The position numbers and the translations under genes were made by a program. Under the pieces are notes generated by a model. It made no database searches and was not told the DNA's origin. It saw nothing but the letters and a program-made list of their open reading frames with translations. Below are positions 44,866 to 52,493 of a stretch of DNA of 64,000 nt, piece after piece. Each line of letters opens with the position of its first letter. The stretch's first letter is position 1. The DNA is taken from assembly GCA_000431835.1 (NCBI GenBank), contig HF987957.1, positions 28,649 through 92,648 on the forward strand, in the 5' to 3' direction. The stretch comes from Succinatimonas sp. CAG:777. GTDB taxonomy: Bacteria; Pseudomonadota; Gammaproteobacteria; Enterobacterales; Succinivibrionaceae.

Positions 44866-46113
44866 TTACTGTTTAGTAGGGTTTTCTGTAATTGGTGTCT
44901 GTGATACCTGAGACGCATCAGCCTGGCCTAACTGCTCAAGAGGAAATAAATTACTCTGAGCTGTCAAAGTATCACCATCTTTAACTGGTGGTAAGCCTTC
45001 TTCAATGCGGACTTCATTACGTGTCTTCCAGCCGTTCTGCACTGCAGTTGCTGCAATGCGACTGCGAGCCTCATCATTAGCACGGTTAAGAAATGACAGA
45101 CGGAATTTAACAGCATGGTTGTATCGTTCTTCAACACATGGGACACGCTTCATGATTGCCTGTTCAAGGCTTATAATCATGGGCAGAATGGTTGACTTGT
45201 AAAAGTTTGCTGTAACTTGTTCAATGTTTGACCCTGGTGCTCCACCACTTGAATTGACAAGAGCAGATGGAACTCCAAACCAACGACAGATTTCTTCAAC
45301 ACTGAATTTTCGCGTGTCTAATAATTGCTGTTCAGCAGGATTAAGGCTTAACTGTTGGAATGACATATCTGCAGGTAATACAGGTATCTTGTCATCATTC
45401 CTCATCTTTTGGAATTGGTCGGCAATTTCACCTTTCTGTTTATCTGTTAGAATCTTAGGAGTAGTCAGAATGCCACTCATTTTTCCTTTTTTGTTGAAAA
45501 CTGATACAGCAGTTCTTTGAGCAAAGTTAGATTCAGCCAAAGAAATCTTCATAAAATCTAACTTTTTAAGGCCAGTAATGCCGTTACCCATGCATTTCCA
45601 ATGCAGTATGTCAGATGATTTATAGTCCTGATAATGGTCGTTCTTATCAAGATAACGATAAATTAACTGACCATTTGAAGGATCTCTGTAAATCTGCATC
45701 TGCTCTGAAGACAGAGGATATATGCCTTTTACTTGTCCTTTTTTGTCTCCTGTCCATCTGGAGATTAACGCATAAGCATTACCATGCAGACAGTAATTAA
45801 CAACCATTGCAGAAAAGAACTCATACGGAGTCATATCAGCGTTTGGTGACTCTGACAGAATATAATTAAGATTGCATTTTGTATCAGCGTTCTTATTACC
45901 TTTACCGTCAACAATAAATACATCACAAGGCAGAGATGCAATAGTATGACTTAAAAGATCAATACAAGCCCATACAGTAGGTATCTGTAGAGCCATATCC
46001 GTTGAATATGCATTTGTTCCTTCAACGATTGGCACCATAGGGCTGTTATTCTGCCAGCCTGAGTGATCACCTGTAGTGCCACCCCAATTTGTCAACCATT
46101 TAAAAACATTCAT
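44866..46113 (-). CDS. Portal protein (HK97 gp3 family)
   Basis: 415 residues. STDMALQIPTVWACIDLLSH, then SHTIASLPCDVF, and the NADMTPYEFFSAMVVNYCLHGN block are the HK97 portal pattern; EEICRWFGVPSALVNSSGGA is its C-terminal hallmark. The dodecamer forms the DNA entry vertex. It lies between terminase and protease as in HK97. Confidence 0.95.
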   Translation of the reverse strand: MNVFKWLTNWGGTTGDHSGWQNNSPMVPIVEGTNAYSTDMALQIPTVWACIDLLSHTIASLPCDVFIVDGKGNKNADTKCNLNYILSESPNADMTPYEFFSAMVVNYCLHGNAYALISRWTGDKKGQVKGIYPLSSEQMQIYRDPSNGQLIYRYLDKNDHYQDYKSSDILHWKCMGNGITGLKKLDFMKISLAESNFAQRTAVSVFNKKGKMSGILTTPKILTDKQKGEIADQFQKMRNDDKIPVLPADMSFQQLSLNPAEQQLLDTRKFSVEEICRWFGVPSALVNSSGGAPGSNIEQVTANFYKSTILPMIISLEQAIMKRVPCVEERYNHAVKFRLSFLNRANDEARSRIAATAVQNGWKTRNEVRIEEGLPPVKDGDTLTAQSNLFPLEQLGQADASQVSQTPITENPTKQ

Positions 46114-46130
46114 ATTTTTTACCTGTAAAT

Positions 46131-47825
46131 CTAATAAGCTAAGTCGATATTTAAACTGCCTTCAAGATAATCTGTTGAAACCTGCATAAAAATAGCCTGT
46201 CGTAAAGCCATGATTAACGCTACAATGCCATCAATTTTATTCTCTGGGTTTTCTTTTCTTGGATAAATATTATCTTTGGCATCTAAATGTGCGACAACGT
46301 TCGAGGCCATCCACTCAAGAACAGGATTTCCATCAGTGTGTAGCAGTTTCTGATAAATCAAAGCCTGCATTTCTTTCATAGCTTCGCTGAAGTTCTGAAC
46401 GGTAGGCTTAATCTCAACCATGGTCAAACCTTCATTAGCAAGGTTAGAAGCTAACTGATATGCCTGCCAAGGGTCAAAAGCTATTGCTAAAGTGTCATAA
46501 TGCTGGGCATCTTCTTTGATATAGTCTTGAATAAGCTCTAAATCATTAATAGAACCATCGGAGACATGGATTAAGTCCTGTTTAACCCAGCCTTGATATT
46601 GTGAATTTGTAGAACTGTTTATTCTATCTTCAGGTAGCCAGAACTCAGGAAAAACATAGAAGTGAACCTTGCCAACCTTGCCATCATTCTCTTCTCTCCA
46701 GAAAAGTCGCACTAAAGCTGTGATATCTGTTTTAGCTGCAAGGTCAAGGCCATAAATGCAGTGACATCCCTCAAAATCATCAAGAGTTACATCTGTTCTG
46801 ATAGCTTTTCGCCATTTATTCATCTGCAGAAAAGCGGTGTCAGCGTTGCACCATATATCAAGATGCTTTGTTTTGAAGTTATTTTCTGAGCTGGGATTCT
46901 CCATGGCTTTGCGCAAAGTCGATAATACCGCCTTGGGCATCACTGATATATTCCAGTTAGGATTAGCTTTTTGCAGTGAGCTTTCTTCTCTCCAGTCGTC
47001 GCCTTCATCAATCGTATAGATAATGCCGAAATGAGTATCATCTACAACGGAAGTATTTAACAATTTTTCAACGTACCGTCTTATCTCGTAGCAGATACCG
47101 TTAATCAGAAATCCTGCTGTGGTAATCATCCACATAATTGGCTGTGTACGCTTACCGATTGAAGTCTCGACAACGTCATACACTTCACGAGTTTTATGGG
47201 CATGAAGTTCGTCGATAATTGCACAATGGGTATTCAAACCGTCAAGGGTTTTACCGTCTGCTGACTTTGCTTCAAACTTTGAATTAGTACCAGGAATGAC
47301 CATTGAATGAGCTAGAACATTCAATCCGTATGCTGCACGCAAATCAGGATTTTTACGAGCCATTGCCTGAGCATCATTAAAAACAATCTTCGCCTGATCG
47401 CGAGTTGTTGCAAATGAGTAACAGTCAGCACCCATTTCATTGTCAGCACACATCATGAATAAACCGATGCAGCTTAATAAAGTTGACTTGCCGTTACCTC
47501 TTGGGACTTCAATATATGCTCTCTGATAACGCCTGAGATTGTTATCATCAACCCAGCCGAATACTGTGGTAAGAATAAAGATCTGCCATGGCTCAAGTAC
47601 TATCTTTTGACCAGCTTTTTCAGCTTTTACGTGACAGAGCATTTCAGAAAACCGACAAGGTCTTGATGCAAGATTTACATCAAAGTGATACTGCCAGCGT
47701 TTTCTTTTAAGATCGTTCTTCTGTCTCTTGCATGCTTCAATAACATAACGACAAGCAGGGATCTTCTTAGCCAGTACGTCGTTAATATAGCCATTAGCGA
47801 TGGCGATATAATCACGTTTCTGCAT
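46131..47825 (-). CDS. Terminase large subunit (HK97 gp2 / Terminase_1)
   Basis: 564 residues. Walker A EVPRGNGKSTLLSCIGLFM lies near residue 115, the Walker B/adenine region CAIIDELHAHKTREVYDVVE near 205, and the nuclease part has YGLDLAAKTDITALV and VAFDPWQAY-type segments near 370 and 450, with DGIVALIMALRQAI at the end. It cuts and pumps DNA into the head. Adjacent TerS, portal and HNH gene fit a cos-packaging HK97-type module. Confidence 0.95.
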   Translation of the reverse strand: MQKRDYIAIANGYINDVLAKKIPACRYVIEACKRQKNDLKRKRWQYHFDVNLASRPCRFSEMLCHVKAEKAGQKIVLEPWQIFILTTVFGWVDDNNLRRYQRAYIEVPRGNGKSTLLSCIGLFMMCADNEMGADCYSFATTRDQAKIVFNDAQAMARKNPDLRAAYGLNVLAHSMVIPGTNSKFEAKSADGKTLDGLNTHCAIIDELHAHKTREVYDVVETSIGKRTQPIMWMITTAGFLINGICYEIRRYVEKLLNTSVVDDTHFGIIYTIDEGDDWREESSLQKANPNWNISVMPKAVLSTLRKAMENPSSENNFKTKHLDIWCNADTAFLQMNKWRKAIRTDVTLDDFEGCHCIYGLDLAAKTDITALVRLFWREENDGKVGKVHFYVFPEFWLPEDRINSSTNSQYQGWVKQDLIHVSDGSINDLELIQDYIKEDAQHYDTLAIAFDPWQAYQLASNLANEGLTMVEIKPTVQNFSEAMKEMQALIYQKLLHTDGNPVLEWMASNVVAHLDAKDNIYPRKENPENKIDGIVALIMALRQAIFMQVSTDYLEGSLNIDLAY

Positions 47826-47828
47826 AGC

Positions 47829-48284
47829 CTATAAATCAAGAAAGCTATTCTTGTTATCTGAATCTGACTTTGTTATAGATACTTTCGAGCGAGATGCAGG
47901 AGTAAACCCAAGCTCGGTCAGATAATTCTTTAAAATATATTTCAGCTCGTTTTGCTGTTTTAGTACGGGGTTTACAACACGTTTGCCTGTTTTTTCGTCT
48001 GTAAGCATTAAACCTTCATGCTGAAGTATCGCTTCCAACTCAAGGATCTTAGATACAGTGTCAGCCCACATCGCAAAAACAGTGTAATCTAGGCTTGAAA
48101 CCATTCCGTCCGGCATCTGTGATATTGCAAAATTCCAATGTTGCTTTGCTACATCATTAAGCCATGACGGAGCTGATACAACTTTGATGTCTGTCTGAGG
48201 TTTAGGCTCATTTAAGTTTGTTCGACAAGGCTGTAAAGTTCCCTGCAGTTTTTTAATTGCAGTTGGTTTTCTTGGTCTTGCCAT
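47829..48284 (-). CDS. Terminase small subunit (P27 family)
   Basis: 151 residues. ARPRKPTAIKKLQGTLQPCR at the start and APSWLNDVAKQHWNFAISQM are the P27 family signature; LEAILQHEGLMLTDEKTG follows. It recognises the packaging site. Ends 3 bp before TerL. Confidence 0.92.
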   Translation of the reverse strand: MARPRKPTAIKKLQGTLQPCRTNLNEPKPQTDIKVVSAPSWLNDVAKQHWNFAISQMPDGMVSSLDYTVFAMWADTVSKILELEAILQHEGLMLTDEKTGKRVVNPVLKQQNELKYILKNYLTELGFTPASRSKVSITKSDSDNKNSFLDL

Positions 48285-48358
48285 TATTTTTTTTACCTAT
48301 CTTTATACACTTGAATAATTTTTCTATAAATCAACAAGTAAATTACTCCCATTTTGCA

Positions 48359-48410
48359 CGCGTGTGTAAAGAACTAACGGGGCGGTTACATTCCTGTGTG
48401 TGAACTTTTT
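48359..48410. other. Candidate cos (packaging) region
   Basis: The 125-bp gap between terS and the HNH gene holds the GC-rich core TAACGGGGCGGTTA (48375-48388), flanked by related repeats GTGTGTAAA (48363-48371) and GTGTGTGAA (about 48396-48404). A GC-rich core with GGGCGG, next to terminase and an HNH gene, is where cos lies in HK97-type phages. Inference only. Confidence 0.4.
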
Positions 48411-48790
48411 TAACTCCCCCTACGGGTCTTAAGAAAGTTACTGTCTTCAATTGCAGTCTTTCTGCTGTGGCATTCATGACATAAAGCCTGTAAGTTCTTT
48501 AAGTTCCAGAACTTATTCATGTCACCTTTGTGAGGAACTATATGATCAACATCTGTAGCTGGTTTGATTCTGCCGTGCTTGAGACATTCAACGCATAGAG
48601 GATGCTCAGCAAGAAATGTCTTTCTGAACTTCTCCCATTTACTTGTATATCCTCTTTCTCTTGAAGATCCTCGATGTTTATCAAACTCATTTGATACTTT
48701 TGTTTGATGTTCTCTGCAGTATGCTGAACCTTGAACAGCATATTTATGACATCCGGCATACTGACATGGTTTTAAAAATAAATTAGGCAT
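48410..48790 (-). CDS. HNH endonuclease of the packaging module
   Basis: 126 residues. CQYAGCHKYAVQGSAYCREH at the start and CVECLKHGR then DVDHIVPHKGD and NLQALCHECHSRKTA give two Cys pairs that hold the zinc and the DH...N...H nuclease core. HNH proteins beside terminase genes in HK97-like phages support cos cleavage by the terminase. Intact. Confidence 0.93.
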   Translation of the reverse strand: MPNLFLKPCQYAGCHKYAVQGSAYCREHQTKVSNEFDKHRGSSRERGYTSKWEKFRKTFLAEHPLCVECLKHGRIKPATDVDHIVPHKGDMNKFWNLKNLQALCHECHSRKTAIEDSNFLKTRRGS

Positions 48791-48805
48791 ATATTAAGAA
48801 TTAGA

Positions 48806-48839
48806 AAGCACAGACAATCTACGACAATCATCTGTGCTT
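48806..48839. promoter_or_regulatory. 9-bp inverted repeat upstream of the plus-strand cargo gene
   Basis: AAGCACAGA (48806-48814) and TCTGTGCTT (48831-48839) with a 16-base spacer, between the HNH gene and the divergent plus-strand gene at 48866. It could be an operator; no T-run follows. Confidence 0.45.
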
Positions 48840-48865
48840 AGACATTTTATATACAAGGATATTTT

Positions 48866-49576
48866 ATGAATCAGAACAATCTAACCTTCAACAAGATATT
48901 TTATTCTCAGGAGTTGGAAACTATTCTCAGAACAACATTCTTAGCCATGGAACCATCGATAAAATTGGCTATGTCTGTAAAAGAACTTGTTTCTCCTTCC
49001 CTGGCTAAAGCTGCAGTTCAGTTTGCTCAACATGCTAAATACTTATCTTCAATATCTTCAATCATCAATACGTTAGATACCAATTCTCAGAATGAACTCT
49101 GTTCTGAAATAAAACGGTTAAAGAAAGAAGATTTTCAATGTATTGTTAAAGGTTATGAAAAAGTTGAATCTCTTGACGACAAATCCAAAACAGACTTTGA
49201 TAATGCAACGCAAAAGTTATCAATACAGGAATCAACTCAAACCCTGATTAGTTTTGCAGATTTAGATCCTATTGCTATCAAAGCAGAACTTAAGAATATA
49301 TCCAATCAATTAAATGTCGTTGCAAAGAATACAAAGCCTAAACCTCTATACCAGGTAATTATTAAAGATCTTCTAATAGGTCTTGCAATTAACGGACTTA
49401 TTTATGGAATTTCTGAGATTTATCAATACGGTCAAACAGTTTACGAACAGAGCGTACAACAAGAAATTCATAAACAAGACGAGACACAGCAACAGCAAGA
49501 ATTCCAAGACAGAAGAATGATAATGCCACAAATAGCACTATCAAAAAGGAATCTACCTGCACAGTATAAATGTTAG
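48866..49576 (+). CDS. Plus-strand membrane-anchored protein in the late region (cargo), unknown
   Basis: 236 residues, ATG after AAGGATATTTT. The first ~165 residues are helical and charged with no signal peptide; one hydrophobic segment (about 172-190, LLIGLAINGLIYGISEIYQYG) lies near the C-terminus, followed by a Gln-rich stretch (DETQQQQEFQ). So it looks tail-anchored with the bulk in the cytoplasm. It is the only plus-strand gene between int and the switch, hence likely its own unit expressed outside the lytic programme. The last ~60 codons overlap the convergent gene at 49398-49718. No family recognised. Confidence 0.7.
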   Translation: MNQNNLTFNKIFYSQELETILRTTFLAMEPSIKLAMSVKELVSPSLAKAAVQFAQHAKYLSSISSIINTLDTNSQNELCSEIKRLKKEDFQCIVKGYEKVESLDDKSKTDFDNATQKLSIQESTQTLISFADLDPIAIKAELKNISNQLNVVAKNTKPKPLYQVIIKDLLIGLAINGLIYGISEIYQYGQTVYEQSVQQEIHKQDETQQQQEFQDRRMIMPQIALSKRNLPAQYKC

Positions 49577-49718
49577 TTGTTTCTCCAAAATAAGCTAAGG
49601 AAATTAGGTCTGGAAGACCATTTTTATATAAAGAATAAATCACAACACTTACGACTGCACAAAAGACTGGATAAATAGCTAGTTTGATCGATGTATAACA
49701 TATTGTTATAAGTTTCAT
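49398..49718 (-). CDS. Small membrane protein after Rz, overlapping the convergent gene
   Basis: 106 residues with two membrane segments (about 10-33 and 56-82) and a basic C-terminus (VRSVRKLFDRIDKSQKFHK). The ATG at 49718 has an AAAGGA site 10 bases upstream and lies 5 bp after the Rz stop codon, so it fits the lysis operon. Its last 179 bases are antisense to the plus-strand gene ending at 49576. It may be an antiholin or an accessory; unknown. Confidence 0.6.
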   Translation of the reverse strand: MKLITICYTSIKLAIYPVFCAVVSVVIYSLYKNGLPDLISLAYFGETTNIYTVQVDSFLIVLFVALSFFCLGILAVAVSRLVYEFLVVRSVRKLFDRIDKSQKFHK

Positions 49719-49723
49719 TTGAC

Positions 49724-50236
49724 TTATTCCTTTACATTTGACTTCTGATAAATCATGTCATACCACTCAATTAGATTGTTGAGATAAGTAGCGTTGATGT
49801 CGCAGTCCCTTGCCACAATCATCTGGTCATTAAGTAACTTCTGAAATGCTCTTTTGTCTTTTCCACTGCATCCACATTTACCTTGTGATACTGAGGAGGA
49901 AGCTGAGGCATCTTTGGACAGTGTTGCTGTGTCGGAATCGGTGTACCCTGAGAACTGCAACTGCAGAGCATTAAGTTCATCGATAGCACTAGCATAACGC
50001 TTTTCAAGATCATCCAGGTCTTCTTGCGTTTTTGTTGCATTGATTTGCGCTGTCTTCTGATGTTCATATTCAACCTCCAACTGTTGAATCAGATTAGTTT
50101 TTTCTTGCTCCAGTGCATATTTCGCAACGTTCAGACGTTCAATTTCTGCCTGATCGTCTCTTGCCGAATAGCCGGTCAGAAAACCGACAGCAAAAGCTAA
50201 TGCACCAGCAATCAATGTATTCTTAATGGATAACAT
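49724..50236 (-). CDS. Inner-membrane spanin Rz
   Basis: 170 residues. One N-terminal membrane segment (NTLIAGALAFAVGFLTGYSA) is followed by a long periplasmic coiled coil (residues about 28-95: AEIERLNVAKYALEQEKTNL and on), a Ser/Thr-rich part with CGCSGKD and a C-terminal helix. This is the i-spanin plan. With Rz1 it fuses inner and outer membranes in the last lysis step. A lipoprotein frame sits wholly inside it, as in lambda. Confidence 0.82.
   Translation of the reverse strand: MLSIKNTLIAGALAFAVGFLTGYSARDDQAEIERLNVAKYALEQEKTNLIQQLEVEYEHQKTAQINATKTQEDLDDLEKRYASAIDELNALQLQFSGYTDSDTATLSKDASASSSVSQGKCGCSGKDKRAFQKLLNDQMIVARDCDINATYLNNLIEWYDMIYQKSNVKE
49819..50040 (-). CDS. Outer-membrane spanin Rz1, embedded in Rz in another frame
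   Basis: About 73 residues from ATG 50040 (MQQKRKKTWMILKSVML); the frame is open from 50073 and another ATG lies at 50013. A basic start, hydrophobic core and LCSC lipobox (Cys about 28) make a lipoprotein signal; the mature part has Pro-rich elements (GTPIPTQQ, PKMPQLPPQYH), as in Rz1 o-spanins. It lies entirely within Rz in the +1-type alternative frame. Confidence 0.75.
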   Translation of the reverse strand: MQQKRKKTWMILKSVMLVLSMNLMLCSCSSQGTPIPTQQHCPKMPQLPPQYHKVNVDAVEKTKEHFRSYLMTR

Positions 50237-50272
50237 TGGGAAACTCCAGAAACGAAAAAAGCCTGAACTTTT

Positions 50273-50755
50273 CTAAGATAGAAATAGTTTTGCTTCAGCT
50301 TTACGGCGTCTGGTTAAGCCCTTAACTTCAACACCACCTGCTTTGTTAATATCTAAGAATTCAAGCGATGCGCCGTACTTATCGCCTTTTTTCATCTTAG
50401 CCCAAAGTTTATAGCTGATTAAAGTTTGTATTGGTGTTAACTGACGACCATCTTTAGTACGTTTTCCCGACAGATTAAAGAGTAAACTGCAGAGGGCATC
50501 AAACATACCTTGAGTAACTTCAATTTCATCGGCATTCAATGCTGCTGTAATCTGACGTTCTACCTTTTCAAGATCTAACTTTAAAAGACGCTCAGCTTCA
50601 AGTTCTGTACAAATACTGTGCTCATTAACATCAGGACTATGGTGACCATAACCAATAGTCCATCCTTTTTCGCTTGATACAGGCTTATATGCAGCAGTTC
50701 TTAAACCTTCAAAATTCATTATAAGAGCAATACCATGACTACTTACTTTCATCAT
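50273..50755 (-). CDS. Endolysin (GH24 lysozyme)
   Basis: About 160 residues from ATG 50755, nine bases after GAGG; the frame is open up to a TTG at 50770 and another ATG at 50752. MNFEGLRTAAYKPVSSEKGW then TIGYGHHSPD is the phage GH24 lysozyme active-site region (catalytic Glu about residue 16 and Thr about 33). The AYKPV...EKGWTIGYGH subtype is common in phage. No membrane or signal segment, so it needs the holin to reach the wall. It cuts peptidoglycan. Overlaps the holin gene by 17 bp. Confidence 0.9.
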   Translation of the reverse strand: MMKVSSHGIALIMNFEGLRTAAYKPVSSEKGWTIGYGHHSPDVNEHSICTELEAERLLKLDLEKVERQITAALNADEIEVTQGMFDALCSLLFNLSGKRTKDGRQLTPIQTLISYKLWAKMKKGDKYGASLEFLDINKAGGVEVKGLTRRRKAEAKLFLS

Positions 50756-51041
50756 CTGATTTACCCTCAACTTTCAAGTTAATAACTTGTTTAATCTTTA
50801 AAGAGATATAGTCACTGCCCAAGAAGCCTACGAATGTACCAATTGCAACACCTAACTCCAGAGGCCACTTAAAGTAATACTCTGAAATTAAGATAAGTGC
50901 AGATGAGAGCATAGAGCATGTCAGTGCTTCACAAATCTTAGCCATGAATTTGCGCTTGGTAGAGCGTAGATATGCCATGACAAAAGAGCAAGCTGTACCA
51001 ATCATCAAATAAATGACTTCTGGGGTTAAATGTTTATACAT
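50739..51041 (-). CDS. Holin (lambda S-like family)
   Basis: 100 residues with two to three membrane segments (about 9-27, 40-57, 63-80) and a charged C-terminus (NLKVEGKSDDESK). The pattern TPEVIYLMIGTACSFVMAYL and CEALTCSMLSSALILI resembles the lambda-type phage holin family. It opens the inner membrane at the lysis time. It is the first gene of the lysis cassette and starts 7 bp after the leader terminator, as lambda S follows tR'. Confidence 0.8.
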   Translation of the reverse strand: MYKHLTPEVIYLMIGTACSFVMAYLRSTKRKFMAKICEALTCSMLSSALILISEYYFKWPLELGVAIGTFVGFLGSDYISLKIKQVINLKVEGKSDDESK

Positions 51042-51047
51042 AAGAAA

Positions 51048-51077
51048 TAAAAAAAGCCCTCAATTTCTTGAGAGCTT
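51048..51077 (-). terminator. Leader terminator upstream of the holin (tR'-like)
   Basis: Minus strand: AGCTCTCAA (51076-51068), 4-base loop, TTGAGGGCT, then a seven-T run. It lies immediately upstream of the holin ATG and about 80 bases downstream of the candidate late promoter. Confidence 0.85.
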
Positions 51078-51156
51078 TATTGTTGACAAATTAGGATAAT
51101 CTATGGTGAAAGAGGAAAGCACCGATGTTCAATACGTACTTTTTCACTCTAATTGT

Positions 51157-51209
51157 TTTATAGTATATTCTTAAAAAACGATCCATTAACGACCAATTAA
51201 CGATCTTTT
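51157..51209 (-). promoter_or_regulatory. Candidate late promoter with three 11-bp repeats
   Basis: Three direct copies (plus strand AACGATCCATT, AACGACCAATT, AACGATCTTTT at 51177, 51188 and 51199, spaced exactly 11). On the minus strand they lie just upstream of TATAAA (51162-51157), where a -35 box is absent. This is the layout of an activator- or Q-controlled late promoter. No gene occupies 51042-51342. Confidence 0.6.
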
Positions 51210-51342
51210 TATCCATTTGATTTTAAAGAATAAAGTAGTATTTTTAGGGAGGTTATAGCTGTCTGCTATGGAGATGGCGGCCTTATTTTAAAAATCTATG
51301 TAGCTAGACGAATTTCGGGCGCCTTGCCACCCGAGAACGATT

Positions 51343-52062
51343 TTAAGCTGTCACAGTACCTTGTGAAACATCTTGTTTTGCTTCTTTGTTTGTTTTATCT
51401 GGATTATTAAATGATTGTAATCCATCAATATGCTCAAATAAATCATCTGCGACAGGATGCCAGAGAGGATCAAGAACAAAATCAATGCCTTCTCTTCTTG
51501 CTAATTTTGCAGCAGGAACAAAATCACTATCACCAGCAATAAGGATAATCTGATCAACTTGTTTTTTTAGAGCCAAGGAAGTAATGTCAATGCCAATACG
51601 CATATCAACACCCTTCTGTTTTGCATTTAGTCTTAAATCGTCTTCAGTTAACTCAGAAAAATTTTTATCTCCTCTAAAGAGTTTCTTTAAAACATCCTCT
51701 TTCAAAACATACTGAGGAGCTTCAGATAACCTTCCCATACGTAAAGCAAACTTTCTTCTATGCTTTAATTCATCATAAAAAGCTTCTGTCCACTTAAATA
51801 CGTCTGACTTTCTGAAATTAACAGTCTTTCCTGTAATAGGATTAAAAATATTATCTGTAAGCCATGGACAATCATAATAAAAGACTCTGTACAGATATGA
51901 ATTAGCTACATGTTTATGACAATAAGATTCCAGCTCATCAGCTCTTTCTTTTGCAGACTTTTCTCCCCATAAAGATTTTGCTCTTTTTCTGTAAAATCCA
52001 CCATCTACAAGAATAGCTGTTCTGATTTTATCTACAATGATAGCCGTTCTATTTTTGTCCAT
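51343..52062 (-). CDS. NYN-domain ribonuclease-like protein (prophage cargo)
   Basis: About 239 residues from ATG 52062 (GGA 10 bases upstream); a GTG at 52077 would add five residues. TAILVDGGFYRKRAKSLW at the start, KGVDMRIGIDITSLALKKQ at about 158 and IILIAGDSDFVPAAKLARRE at about 180 are the acidic-residue motifs of the NYN (LabA/PIN-like) nuclease fold. The C-terminal 25 residues are polar. It sits between the Q-like gene and the lysis genes, with its own TTGACA promoter and a long hairpin leader. It may act on RNA in host or rival phage; which is not known. Confidence 0.85.
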   Translation of the reverse strand: MDKNRTAIIVDKIRTAILVDGGFYRKRAKSLWGEKSAKERADELESYCHKHVANSYLYRVFYYDCPWLTDNIFNPITGKTVNFRKSDVFKWTEAFYDELKHRRKFALRMGRLSEAPQYVLKEDVLKKLFRGDKNFSELTEDDLRLNAKQKGVDMRIGIDITSLALKKQVDQIILIAGDSDFVPAAKLARREGIDFVLDPLWHPVADDLFEHIDGLQSFNNPDKTNKEAKQDVSQGTVTA

Positions 52063-52085
52063 AAAACAATATTCCACATACTATA

Positions 52086-52137
52086 AGACCTCGACTTCGT
52101 CACTTCTCTGAGAGTGAGAGGACTAATGTCGAGGTCT
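52086..52137 (-). promoter_or_regulatory. Large stem-loop in the leader of the NYN gene
   Basis: Outer arms AGACCTCGAC (52086-52095) and GTCGAGGTCT (52128-52137) are perfectly complementary over 10 bp. Inside, CACT-T-CTC and GAG-AGTG (52101-52116) form a second stem with one bulge. It lies in the 5' leader, 9-24 bases before the start codons. No T-run, so it is not a terminator. Confidence 0.7.
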
Positions 52138-52155
52138 GAAACTTTATTTACTTGA

Positions 52156-52183
52156 AGCTTACAACAAAAAATAAAAATGTCAA
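52156..52183 (-). promoter_or_regulatory. Promoter of the NYN gene
   Basis: Minus strand: perfect TTGACA (52183-52178), 16-bp spacer, weak -10 TAAGCT (52161-52156). The leader begins just before the stem-loop. It would allow expression in the lysogen. Confidence 0.5.
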
Positions 52184-52217
52184 TATATTAGGATAAGAAA
52201 ATATAGCTTAGGACAAG

Positions 52218-52493
52218 TCAGAAACTCTCCACAACCTTCTGATAAATTCTGTCTTTGAATTTCTCCTGTCTGTCGTAGCTCTTAACGAGATCTTGTGCGT
52301 ACTGCAGTGTCTTTGGTTCAAGATGTGACAGCTTATCAACACCAAGGCACCAGCGAACCGCCTGAGCAGGATCATCATGAGCGCGTTTGTAATGACGACA
52401 TAAGCGTCTTACCTTCTGGTACGAAATATCCAGAGCCTTACAACATTCAAACATAGACCTGTACTCAACCCCCTGATATGTAAAGCTTCTCAC
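52218..52493 (-). CDS. Small protein with GVxYRS motif, unknown (DNA-binding like)
   Basis: 91 residues. FTYQGVEYRSMFECCKALDI then SYQKVRRLCRHYKRAHDDPA: a strand with a GVxYRS turn followed by two helices that read like a helix-turn-helix (cf. NUMOD-type motifs). The same opening recurs in the small protein at 61789-62010. Basic in the middle. Between the Q-like and NYN genes; starts right after the Q-like gene. Function not recognised. Confidence 0.65.
   Translation of the reverse strand: MRSFTYQGVEYRSMFECCKALDISYQKVRRLCRHYKRAHDDPAQAVRWCLGVDKLSHLEPKTLQYAQDLVKSYDRQEKFKDRIYQKVVESF

Noticed and set aside
45224..45520. 98-codon plus-strand frame inside the portal gene
   Set aside because: Antisense shadow of a well-identified gene, with no ribosome site or protein-like pattern.
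52086..52137. Hairpin as a terminator of the early operon
   Set aside because: No T-run after it on the minus strand; it lies in the leader of the NYN gene.
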